From a virus, in IMG/VR virus record IMGVR_UViG_3300045973_001282, positions 1 to 43,801 of that record: a stretch of DNA of 43,801 nucleotides; one strand, 5' to 3'. Below the pieces are notes generated by a model, which ran no database searches, had not been told where the DNA came from, and was given only the letters and a program-made list of their open reading frames with translations. Below are positions 32,944 to 38,832 of the stretch, piece after piece. Position 1 is the stretch's first letter. Each line of letters begins with the position of its first letter. The position numbers and the translations under genes are program-made.

Positions 32944-32965
32944 CTCCAACGGAAGGAAACTCCAA
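32933..32965. promoter_or_regulatory. Two weaker extra operator sites
   Basis: TTGGAA-N5-CTCCAA (32933-32949, one mismatch to the 17-base dyad) overlaps the leftward promoter's -35 side. A partial site ending CTCCAA at 32960-32965 is next to it. Together with the main dyad they would make a graded three-site operator. Confidence 0.5.
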
Positions 32966-32993
32966 TCCGCCCGACATGACGTGGGGTTGCGGA

Positions 32994-33224
32994 CTACCGG
33001 GCTGAGCGCAGGGCGCGCTGGAGGTGCTCGTCCAGCAGCTGCAGGAAGCCCAGGGAGGCCTCCGGGTCGGGGCCGCTCAGCGCGCCGGCCGCGAGGCTGA
33101 GCGTGCGCTGGAGCTGCTCCAGGTGCTGCGGGAGCACGGCGCGGAGGTGCTGCCTGGACGCTTCGACCGCGGATTCAGGCGTCGCCTCGAGGGCGGCGGC
33201 CGCGGACCCAGGAAGGCGGGCCAT
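32994..33224 (-). CDS. Small helical protein at the end of the putative lysogeny operon
   Basis: This 76-residue ORF is Ala/Leu/Gln-rich and helical (LRAVLPQHLEQLQRTLSLAAG, FLQLLDEHLQRALRSAR). It is the last ORF before the leftward promoter and is on the same strand as the HTH and membrane protein genes upstream, with 40 bases between it and the membrane protein gene. Codon bias is normal. A real gene is likely but not certain; function unknown. Confidence 0.5.
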   Translation of the reverse strand: MARLPGSAAAALEATPESAVEASRQHLRAVLPQHLEQLQRTLSLAAGALSGPDPEASLGFLQLLDEHLQRALRSAR

Positions 33225-33264
33225 GCGTTCAGTGGTAGCACGCCCGACGGACAGCCGGCGATGC

Positions 33265-33549
33265 CTACAAGGAGGGCTTCTTCATCCTCCACAGGATCAC
33301 TGGGAAAATCGGCAGGCAGGGGACCAGAGCGGAGCCAGCGACGAGGGCGGAGGCGGGCCGGCCGAGGCTCGCTCGAGCGGCGCGCCAGCCCAGGAAGACG
33401 GCCAGCGCCACCAGCAGCGCCGTGGCAGCGGCGAAGGGGCCGGCGATGGTGCGGCCTTCGCCGAAGCCGGCGCCGAGGAAGTAGGCGCCCATCGCCAGGC
33501 ACCAGGCGAGGGCAGCTCCGCGCCGCTGGCGCTGCCAGGCCGGCGTCAT
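33265..33549 (-). CDS. Small membrane protein, possible superinfection exclusion
   Basis: This 94-residue protein has three hydrophobic spans (about residues 11-29, 36-55 and 65-85) and basic ends. The ATG overlaps the HTH gene stop (ATGA), so the two are co-translated. A membrane protein made with the repressor-side HTH gene is a common arrangement for superinfection exclusion (compare the lambda cI-rex operon), but there is no sequence similarity to Rex that I can see. Confidence 0.6.
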   Translation of the reverse strand: MTPAWQRQRRGAALAWCLAMGAYFLGAGFGEGRTIAGPFAAATALLVALAVFLGWRAARASLGRPASALVAGSALVPCLPIFPVILWRMKKPSL

Positions 33550-33815
33550 CGCTTGCCCCCGAGCTCGCGGTCGAGCACCAGGCCGGCGCTCCACTCGATG
33601 AACGGCCAGCCGCTGGGCGCCTTGAAGGACTCGGCGATGCGCCCGATCTCCTCGACCTTGAACGGCGTGGTGCCGTCCGCCTTCTTGTACCAGCTCCACT
33701 CCGAGAAGCCGGCCACGTCCGCCGCGGCCGCCACCGTCACCTCGAGCTCCTTCCGCTTGGCCTCGATCCGGTCGGCGATGAGCTGGTCGGGGTAGCGACT
33801 CTTGGTGGGCGGCAT
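33546..33815 (-). CDS. Helix-turn-helix regulator of the minus-strand (lysogeny) operon
   Basis: This 89-residue protein has a helix set compatible with a lambda-repressor-type HTH (RIEAKRKELEVTVAAAADVAGFSEWSWYKKADGTTPFKVEEIGRIAESF). Its C-terminus (WPFIEWSAGLVLDREL) is too short for a cleavable repressor domain. The ATG lies 3 bases from a 17-base operator-like dyad (33818-33834), so its mRNA could be leaderless. It faces away from the other HTH gene at 33903, giving a cI/cro-like divergent pair. Which of the two is the lysogenic repressor cannot be decided from sequence. Confidence 0.65.
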   Translation of the reverse strand: MPPTKSRYPDQLIADRIEAKRKELEVTVAAAADVAGFSEWSWYKKADGTTPFKVEEIGRIAESFKAPSGWPFIEWSAGLVLDRELGGKR

Positions 33816-33817
33816 GG

Positions 33818-33834
33818 CTGGAATACTAATCCAA
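33818..33834. promoter_or_regulatory. Operator at the minus-strand HTH gene start
   Basis: On the minus strand this reads TTGGAT-TAGTA-TTCCAG, two mismatches from the TTGGAA-N5-TTCCAA dyad. It ends 2 bases before the ATG at 33815. TAGTAT inside it resembles a -10 box, which would place the transcript start at or next to the ATG. Confidence 0.55.
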
Positions 33835-33866
33835 TCGCTGGCTTACGTGGTGAACCGCGCCTGTCG

Positions 33867-33900
33867 TTGCGTTCCAATGAGGATTGGAATAGGTTTCCAA
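33867..33900 (+). promoter_or_regulatory. Rightward early promoter-operator (PR)
   Basis: This reads TTGCGTTCCAAT-N5-TTGGAATAGG-T-TTCCAA, the same element as the leftward promoter, differing only in the 5-base spacer and one base of the -10 region. TTGCGT and TAGGTT are 17 bases apart. The element ends 2 bases before the ATG at 33903, so transcription would begin about at the start codon. A repressor bound here would block both promoter and start. Confidence 0.75.
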
Positions 33901-33902
33901 GT

Positions 33903-34142
33903 ATGCGGACCGGAACCGAGAAGGGCCTGGGCGACGTCATCAGAAGCAGGCGCACCGCCCGGAAGATGACGCTGGCGCAGCTGGGCGAGGCGGCCGAGAT
34001 CGACGTGAGCCAGCTCTCGAAGGTCGAGCGCGGGCTCTGCCGGACTTCGGTGGAGACCTACGACCGGATCGCCGTGGCGCTCGGCTGGACGCCGGCGCTC
34101 TTCTGGCAGCACGCCACTAGGTCTCCGCGGTCCGCCGCCTGA
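33903..34142 (+). CDS. XRE-family helix-turn-helix regulator (cro- or repressor-like)
   Basis: This 79-residue protein has a standard XRE domain (about residues 8-62): LGDVIRSRRTARKMTLAQLGEAAEIDVSQLSKVERGLCRTSVETYDRIAVALG. It is the first gene of the rightward early operon and its ATG abuts the operator, so it should control its own synthesis. No ribosome site is visible and a leaderless mRNA is likely. It has no dimerisation or cleavage domain, as expected for Cro-type proteins, but it could equally be the main repressor. The cognate site is most simply the TTGGAA-N5-TTCCAA dyad. Confidence 0.8.
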   Translation: MRTGTEKGLGDVIRSRRTARKMTLAQLGEAAEIDVSQLSKVERGLCRTSVETYDRIAVALGWTPALFWQHATRSPRSAA

Positions 34143-34143
34143 C

Positions 34144-34479
34144 ATGAGCCCCTCCGCTCCCGCCCACGCCGCCGCTGCCCGCCCACTGGAAGTATCGGCA
34201 CATCCAGTGAAGCCCGAGAAGGGCCATCCCGGGGCGGCGCCTTCGGGCGGGGTCGCCTCTCCGGGTCAGCTCGAGACCCTGCGGCTCATCGCCGCGCACC
34301 TGAAGCTCAACGGCTACCCGCCCACGGTGCGTGAGCTCGTCGCCGACCTGGGCATCCGCTCCACCAACGACGTGGCCGAGCGGCTGCGCGCCCTCGTGAA
34401 GAAGGGCCTCATCCGCCGCGGCGCCCGTTCGGCGCGCGCCATCGCCATCACCGACCTCGGGCAGGCCGCGCTCCGGTGA
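34144..34479 (+). CDS. LexA-type DNA-binding domain protein without peptidase domain
   Basis: This 111-residue protein has an unstructured Pro/Ala-rich N-terminal 40 residues, then a LexA N-terminal domain (about 41-105): QLETLRLIAAHLKLNGYPPTVRELVADLGIRSTNDVAERLRALVKKGLIRR. The Ser/Lys self-cleaving half of LexA is missing. It may read or compete for host SOS boxes, or regulate phage genes downstream. The ATG comes one base after the XRE gene stop. Function beyond DNA binding is inference. Confidence 0.7.
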   Translation: MSPSAPAHAAAARPLEVSAHPVKPEKGHPGAAPSGGVASPGQLETLRLIAAHLKLNGYPPTVRELVADLGIRSTNDVAERLRALVKKGLIRRGARSARAIAITDLGQAALR

Positions 34480-34937
34480 GCCCCCCGGCCGCACAGGTCT
34501 CGCTGCTCGACTGGCGCCCGCCGGAGGTGAAGCCCACCTCCTGGCGCTGCCTGCAGCAGATCGAGGCCGAGGGGCTCCTCTCCGAGATGCGGCTGCTCGT
34601 CTACCGGGAGCTCATCCGGCGCGGGCCGGTGACCGGGCGCGAGCTCGACGCCGCGCTGGCCCGGCCGGGCGAGACCAGGACCAGCTACCACAAGCGCCTC
34701 TCCGAGCTCGAGCGGGCCGGCCTGGCGCGCGTCGCCCTGGTCCGCCCGTGCCAGGTGACCGGGCGCGAGGCCGAGGCCTGGGAGGCGGTCGACGCGCTGC
34801 CCCTCGAGGTGGCCGGTCGGACGACCCGCGTCGAGGCCTTCGCCGCCGAGCTGGCGGCCTTCTTCGAGGACAACCAGCAGACCTGGACCGGGCCGGAAGT
34901 GGCCCACCGGATCCGGCAGCTGCTCAGGGGGGACTGA
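34476..34937 (+). CDS. Winged-helix-like early protein
   Basis: This 153-residue protein has a GTG start overlapping the LexA-like gene stop. Residues about 20-85 look like a winged helix: EMRLLVYRELIRRGPVTGRELDAALARPGETRTSYHKRLSELERAGLARVALVRPCQVTGREAEAWEAV. The C-terminal helix may pair subunits. Proteins of this shape occur next to replication and methylase genes in many temperate phages and are thought to bind DNA. Its TGA overlaps the methyltransferase ATG. Confidence 0.6.
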   Translation: MSPPAAQVSLLDWRPPEVKPTSWRCLQQIEAEGLLSEMRLLVYRELIRRGPVTGRELDAALARPGETRTSYHKRLSELERAGLARVALVRPCQVTGREAEAWEAVDALPLEVAGRTTRVEAFAAELAAFFEDNQQTWTGPEVAHRIRQLLRGD

Positions 34938-35455
34938 TGGCTGGGTACATGGCGCGAGCCGCGAAGGCGGACTGGCGCACGCCGACGGAGGTGGTGGAGC
35001 TGCTGCACGTGCTGTGGGAGGGCGGGCCGGACCTCGACCCGTGCGCCTCCCACGAGGCAACGCGCGACGAGCTGCTCGGCCGGCGAGAGAACATCTTCCT
35101 CGAGGCAGGCCCGGGCATCGACCCGAACCACCTCGACGGGCTGAAGCAGCCCTGGACCGGCCGCGTCTACGTGAACCCGCCCTTCGGCGAGCTCGCCGAG
35201 TGGATGGCCAAGGCGGTGGCGGAGCACGAGCTGCACGGCGCCGAGGTGGTGGTCCTGCTGCCGTCGCGCACCGACACCCGCTACTGGCACGACCTGGTGG
35301 CCAAGGCCGACGCCGTCTGCTTCTGGCGCGGCCGCATGACCTTCGTCGGCGCGCCGGCCGCGGCGCCCTTCCCGACGGCGCTCGTCTACTTCGGCCCGCG
35401 CCCATGGGACTTCCAGCGGGTCTTCACGTCGAAGGGGATGGTGGTCTGCCCATGA
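34937..35455 (+). CDS. Phage DNA N6-adenine methyltransferase (Dam-type)
   Basis: This 172-residue enzyme matches the phage Dam family: an ADWRTPTEVVELLHVL start (residues 11-26), DLDPCAS at 32-38, and the catalytic NPPF motif at 80-83. Later come VVVLLPSRTDTRYWHDLV and CFWRGRMTFVGAP, which also fit. It should methylate adenines in phage DNA, possibly to protect it or to time replication. No restriction partner is nearby. It is coupled by overlap to the genes before and after it. Length is normal. Confidence 0.88.
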   Translation: MAGYMARAAKADWRTPTEVVELLHVLWEGGPDLDPCASHEATRDELLGRRENIFLEAGPGIDPNHLDGLKQPWTGRVYVNPPFGELAEWMAKAVAEHELHGAEVVVLLPSRTDTRYWHDLVAKADAVCFWRGRMTFVGAPAAAPFPTALVYFGPRPWDFQRVFTSKGMVVCP

Positions 35456-36222
35456 GCGGTCTCCCGTGGATCAAGGTCTGGACCGCCATCGGGAACCACC
35501 CGAAGGTCCAGCGGCTCGAGAAGGAGCTCGGGGTGCGCGACGCCCTGGGCATCGTCATCCGCCTGTGGTGCTGGACGGCGGACTACTGCCCCGGCGGCGA
35601 CATCCCGGCCGGCGACGGCGACGCCGCGGCGCGGGCGGCCCGCGGGGACGCCTGTCGGAAGACGCCGAAGGTGATGCTGCAGGCGCTCGTCACGGCTGGC
35701 CTCATCGACAAGACCCCGCTCGGCTTCCGGGTCCACGACTGGGACGAGATGCAGGTCCGGCACGTCGAGGAGGAGGAGAAGCGGCGGGAGCAGGCCCGGG
35801 ATCGGAAGGCCCGGCAGCGCGCCCGGGAGACCGTGACAGTCACGCGTGACGTCACGCGTGACATGGGTGACGAGTCACGCGAAGTCACGCGACAGATAAG
35901 AGAAGATCAAGACAAGACAGAGACTCCTACCGTTCTTCCCATGCCCGCTCGCAGGCGGGCGGGCGAGGCAGGGAAGCTGGGACCTCTGGCAGCTGACCTT
36001 CGGAAGGCCGTCGAGCAGGGGGTCAGTCACGGGCTCATCCCGCTCGCCACCCAGCCCGAGGCCGACGAGCTCGAGCAGCTCATCGAGCGCTTCGGCGGCG
36101 TCGACGAGGCGGTGGCCTTCGTGGCCGCCACCGTCCGCAAGCGCGACACCGACCCCCAGAGCATGGCCTGGCTGCTGACCGTCCTTCGCCCTTCGGCCGA
36201 GCAGGGAGCCAGGCCCCAGTGA
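35452..36222 (+). CDS. Replication initiation-type protein, lambda O-like position
   Basis: This 256-residue protein begins with the phage replisome organiser-like segment (WIKVWTAIGNHPKVQRLEKELGVRDALGIVIRLWCWTADYC), a winged-helix shape at residues about 5-100. A charged, repetitive linker (about 125-150) follows, then a helical C-terminus (MAWLLTVLRP end) of the sort that recruits helicase or primase. The linker DNA carries a block of GTCACGCG repeats followed by an A-rich stretch, as in genes whose product binds an origin inside its own coding region. No helicase gene lies downstream, so host DnaB would be used. Both ends overlap neighbours (ATGA, GTGA). Confidence 0.7.
   Translation: MSGLPWIKVWTAIGNHPKVQRLEKELGVRDALGIVIRLWCWTADYCPGGDIPAGDGDAAARAARGDACRKTPKVMLQALVTAGLIDKTPLGFRVHDWDEMQVRHVEEEEKRREQARDRKARQRARETVTVTRDVTRDMGDESREVTRQIREDQDKTETPTVLPMPARRRAGEAGKLGPLAADLRKAVEQGVSHGLIPLATQPEADELEQLIERFGGVDEAVAFVAATVRKRDTDPQSMAWLLTVLRPSAEQGARPQ
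35839..35918 (+). other. Candidate replication origin (iterons plus A-rich stretch) inside the replication gene
   Basis: Two perfect 12-base palindromes, GTCACGCGTGAC, lie back to back at 35839-35862. Two more GTCACGCGA copies start at 35874 and 35884. A purine-rich stretch with far lower GC than the genome follows directly (35892-35918, AGATAAGAGAAGATCAAGAC type). Repeats followed by an easily melted region are the standard form of an iteron origin. Confidence 0.6.
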
Positions 36223-36392
36223 GCGACGACACCATGGACCGCCTCCGGGCCTCGCTCGAGCGGATCCGCGCCCGGGCACACCGCCAGCCCGTCCCGGAGC
36301 CGGTGGCGAAGCCCACCCCGATGCCCACCACCAACGCTACGCCGCCGCGGCCCTGGTCTGAGACCGACCGCGAAGTTGGGGAGGACGGCTGA
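36219..36392 (+). CDS. Small early protein, unknown function
   Basis: This 57-residue ORF has a GTG start overlapping the replication gene stop and a TGA overlapping the next ATG. It has an Arg-rich helix (DRLRASLERIRARAHRQ) and a Pro-rich tail. The double overlap supports it as a gene. Function unknown. Confidence 0.55.
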   Translation: MSDDTMDRLRASLERIRARAHRQPVPEPVAKPTPMPTTNATPPRPWSETDREVGEDG

Positions 36393-36529
36393 TGGTCATC
36401 GCCCTGCTCTGGCTGCTCATGGCCGGCTCCATCGCGCTGACCTTCCACGCGCTCCGCCACCGCGACCCGCCCGGCGTCATCCCGCCGGAGGAGCGCCCCA
36501 TCGACTTCACCACCCGCAGGAGGACCTGA
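36392..36529 (+). CDS. Very small single-span membrane protein
   Basis: This 45-residue ORF starts at the ATG overlapping the previous stop. Residues about 2-19 (VIALLWLLMAGSIALTF) form one membrane span; the rest is basic and Pro-rich. The gene lies in the replication operon, where small membrane proteins may act on host functions. Its 3' end holds the AGGAGG ribosome site of the next gene. Confidence 0.5.
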   Translation: MVIALLWLLMAGSIALTFHALRHRDPPGVIPPEERPIDFTTRRRT

Positions 36530-36531
36530 CC

Positions 36532-37140
36532 TTGGGCATCCAGAAGATCAAGCTCGGACCGAAGAGCCGCTTCTCGCCGGACGTGCCGGCCGAGGTGCAG
36601 GAGGCCGTCGACCAGGTGCTGGCCGCAGCGCCTCGGGAGGCCTTCGTCGAGGCGGCGGTCCAGGCCTCGGGCTGGCCCGAGACCTTCGTCGACCACCCAA
36701 GCGTGGAGGTGGGCGGGCTCGGCTGCGCCTGCGGCCGGCAGCTGCTACCCACCCGCGAGGCCACCTGGGAGCACCAGGGTGTGGTCCACCGGCACGGCCT
36801 GCCCTGCTACCGGAAGGGCGAGTCGAAGCAACTGGGCGCGCTGCCGGTGGTGGGCGCTGCCACCCCGGAGCCGCCGCCGGCGCCCGGCCGCGCCAACGTC
36901 CTCGACGACCTGGTGGTGCTCCTCCGGGAGCGGAGCGACTTCGGCCTCCGCAAGTACGGCACCCGCCTCGAGACCTTCAACGGCCGGGACGCCCACCTCG
37001 ACCTGCTGCAGGAGCTGCTCGACCTGTTCGTCTACGCCCACCAGGCGCACATGGAGCGGGCCGAGCTCGAGCGGGAGAACGCCGCGCTGCGCGCCAAGGT
37101 CGCCGCCGCCTGCTGCGGGAAGGGCGGTTGCGCGGGGTGA
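36532..37140 (+). CDS. Protein with MazG-like nucleotide-pyrophosphohydrolase domain
   Basis: This 202-residue protein starts at TTG, chosen because AGGAGG lies 8 bases upstream and no ATG/GTG fits. The N-terminal part is a polar domain with a CACG pair and His residues (about 64-100). The second half (about 120-185) has the pattern of phage MazG-like or dATP/dGTP pyrophosphohydrolase domains: VLDDLVVLLRERSDFGLRKYGTRLETFNGRDAHLDLLQELLDLFVYAHQA. Such enzymes trim nucleotide pools or alarmone signals. The C-terminal CCGKGGC may bind metal. Confidence 0.6.
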   Translation: MGIQKIKLGPKSRFSPDVPAEVQEAVDQVLAAAPREAFVEAAVQASGWPETFVDHPSVEVGGLGCACGRQLLPTREATWEHQGVVHRHGLPCYRKGESKQLGALPVVGAATPEPPPAPGRANVLDDLVVLLRERSDFGLRKYGTRLETFNGRDAHLDLLQELLDLFVYAHQAHMERAELERENAALRAKVAAACCGKGGCAG

Positions 37141-37817
37141 GCACCTTCCTCGAGCAGCACCCGCTCCAGGACCAGCACCTCGATGACGCGCCTACCCCCC
37201 CCCCACCACTTTCCGTGCCAGGGGCGCCGATGCTGAACGAGCCGAGCGACCTGGGCACCGCGGGGCTGGTGGCGGACGCCTTCGCCGGCGTGGACGCCGA
37301 GCGCAAGGCCTACCTCGACTGGATCGTGAAGCGGGGCGGGACCTGCCGTGGCTGCGGCGCCACCGTGGGCGACGCCCAACTGCAGCTGCACCCCGGCGTC
37401 TGCGGAACCTGCCACCGGAAGAAGCACCTCACGCCGCTGAAGCCACCAGCACCAGTCGCTGCGCCTGAACCAGATCACCAGGAGGGGACCATGCCGAGAG
37501 GGAAGCCGAGCGAGAAGAGGACCTGCTGCGACAGCAACGGGACCAGGCACCGGGCCATCTGCCCGACGCAGCAGAGCAAGGCGCCGGCCGCCGGGCGGGC
37601 GCCGAAGGCGGAGAAGGTCCAGGCGCTGCCGGTGAGGCGAGCCAAGGCGCCCACGCTGGTGCGGGTGGCCAGCAGCAAGCTCTTCGACACCCAGGAGGCC
37701 ACGGTCGAGCAGCTGGTGGAGACCATCGCCGCCTGCCGCGCCGAGCTCGAGGAGCGCCAGGAGCAGCTCCGCGCCCAGCTCGAGGCGGTGGCCAAGGCCA
37801 TCGGGACCGCGGCGTGA
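37137..37817 (+). CDS. Zinc-finger protein with possible internal start
   Basis: This 226-residue reading frame has a GTG start overlapping the previous stop. A Pro-rich segment encoded partly by a run of ten C (37195-37204) is followed by a zinc finger (CRGCGATVGDAQLQLHPGVCGTCHRKK) and a second Cys group (CCDSNGTRHRAIC). The C-terminus is a helical coil. An in-frame ATG at 37491 has a strong AGGAGG site, so a shorter product of about 108 residues may also be made. Alternatively these are two genes joined by a miscounted C-run. Function unknown. Confidence 0.55.
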   Translation: MSTFLEQHPLQDQHLDDAPTPPPPLSVPGAPMLNEPSDLGTAGLVADAFAGVDAERKAYLDWIVKRGGTCRGCGATVGDAQLQLHPGVCGTCHRKKHLTPLKPPAPVAAPEPDHQEGTMPRGKPSEKRTCCDSNGTRHRAICPTQQSKAPAAGRAPKAEKVQALPVRRAKAPTLVRVASSKLFDTQEATVEQLVETIAACRAELEERQEQLRAQLEAVAKAIGTAA

Positions 37818-38176
37818 CGTCCGGGGAGGGTGGGAACGGCAGGTTGGCGGCGGAGATGGTGGCCCACCGCTTCCAGGACGAGGACGACCGGCGGCGCCAG
37901 GAGCTCGACGCGCAGCTGGCCAACGACCGGAGGCGCTCGCCCCGCGGCGGCCGCCGGAAGACGGACGACGGTCTCTGCTCGGTCTGCCGGGCGAACCCCA
38001 TCCGCAAGGACAACACCAGCGGGGTCTGCTACCGCTGCCAGGTGGCGCCGGCTCGCGGCCGCTCGGTGGCCAAGGGCGAGTCCCCTCCGGTCCAGCTCGA
38101 GGTGCTGACCGAGCGCCAGCTCAGGGGCCTGATGGACGCCGCCTCGGCCGAGCTCCGCCGGAGGGCAGGGGGATGA
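37814..38176 (+). CDS. Small zinc-binding protein of the early-to-late junction
   Basis: This 120-residue protein has a GTG start overlapping the previous stop. The centre holds two CxxC knuckles (CSVC, then CYRC) that should form one zinc site. A helix with LTERQLRGLMDAASAELRR ends the protein. Function unknown; the third zinc-type protein in this part of the genome. Confidence 0.6.
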   Translation: MTSGEGGNGRLAAEMVAHRFQDEDDRRRQELDAQLANDRRRSPRGGRRKTDDGLCSVCRANPIRKDNTSGVCYRCQVAPARGRSVAKGESPPVQLEVLTERQLRGLMDAASAELRRRAGG

Positions 38177-38376
38177 GCCGCCCGGCGGGGGTCCTGGAGC
38201 GCGCCGCCTGGGCTCGGGACGACGCCGAGCACGCGCTCCATGCCCGCGTCCCCGACGACGAGGTGCCCGTGTCCCAGTGGGACCTGTGGGCCGGCGGCTT
38301 CGGCCGGCTCGACGCGCCCGACGAGGCTCGCGACGACCTGGTGGTGCGGAACTCAACTTTGCGCGCTCCGGCGTGA
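38173..38376 (+). CDS. Small protein before the terminase genes
   Basis: This 67-residue ORF has an ATGA overlap with the previous gene. Its charged sequence is rich in Asp, Arg and Ala, with no recognised motif. Bases 38377-38424, between this gene and the small terminase, hold no gene; they are the one clear break between early and packaging genes and so might contain a late promoter, though none is visible. Confidence 0.5.
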   Translation: MSRPAGVLERAAWARDDAEHALHARVPDDEVPVSQWDLWAGGFGRLDAPDEARDDLVVRNSTLRAPA

Positions 38377-38424
38377 ACTGCCACGACCGTCCTTGGCGGC
38401 AGCACGGGCCAAGGGCGGGTACGG

Positions 38425-38832
38425 GTGACCGAGGGCACGAAGCGCAAGACCGGAGGTCGAGCGGGGGCTGCCCCCCCCGGTTCCCGTTCGACCTCCGGCC
38501 GTGCAATCGCTCCCGGGGGGAAGGGGGCTCGCATCTCCAGGAGCTCGAAGCGACCCTCCCGCGCCGCACCTGGCGCCCGCTCCGCCGCCGAGCTGCTCAC
38601 CGAGGTCCAGGTCACCGACGGCCTCCGCCTCGACGCCGAGGACCTGGCGGTGCTCAAGCGGTGCTGCTCCCTGCGCCCGCCCCGCAACGCCGCCGCCATC
38701 GTCTCGGCCATCAAGGCCCGGCTCGAGTACTCCCAGCGCAAGCCGACGACCGCGGTGGAGCACTCGGGTGGACTGCACCTGACCTTCGTCTCGAGCTACG
38801 CCGACCCGCCCAAGGAGCCGCCCGGTGGGTGA
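38425..38832 (+). CDS. Terminase small subunit
   Basis: This 135-residue protein uses a GTG start (no ATG is suitable). The N-terminal 50 residues are basic and disordered. A helical DNA-binding part (about 53-105, ELLTEVQVTDGLRLDAEDLAVLKRCCSLRPPRNAAAIVSAIKARLEYSQRK) is followed by a short beta end (GLHLTFVSSYADPP) of the type that contacts the large subunit. It overlaps the large terminase start by 8 bases. The call rests mainly on position and size; small terminases are poorly conserved. Confidence 0.7.
   Translation: MTEGTKRKTGGRAGAAPPGSRSTSGRAIAPGGKGARISRSSKRPSRAAPGARSAAELLTEVQVTDGLRLDAEDLAVLKRCCSLRPPRNAAAIVSAIKARLEYSQRKPTTAVEHSGGLHLTFVSSYADPPKEPPGG

Noticed and set aside
38377-38424. 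cos or pac site before the terminase
   Set aside because: The gap shows no clear dyad or repeat set; the packaging signal cannot be placed from sequence.
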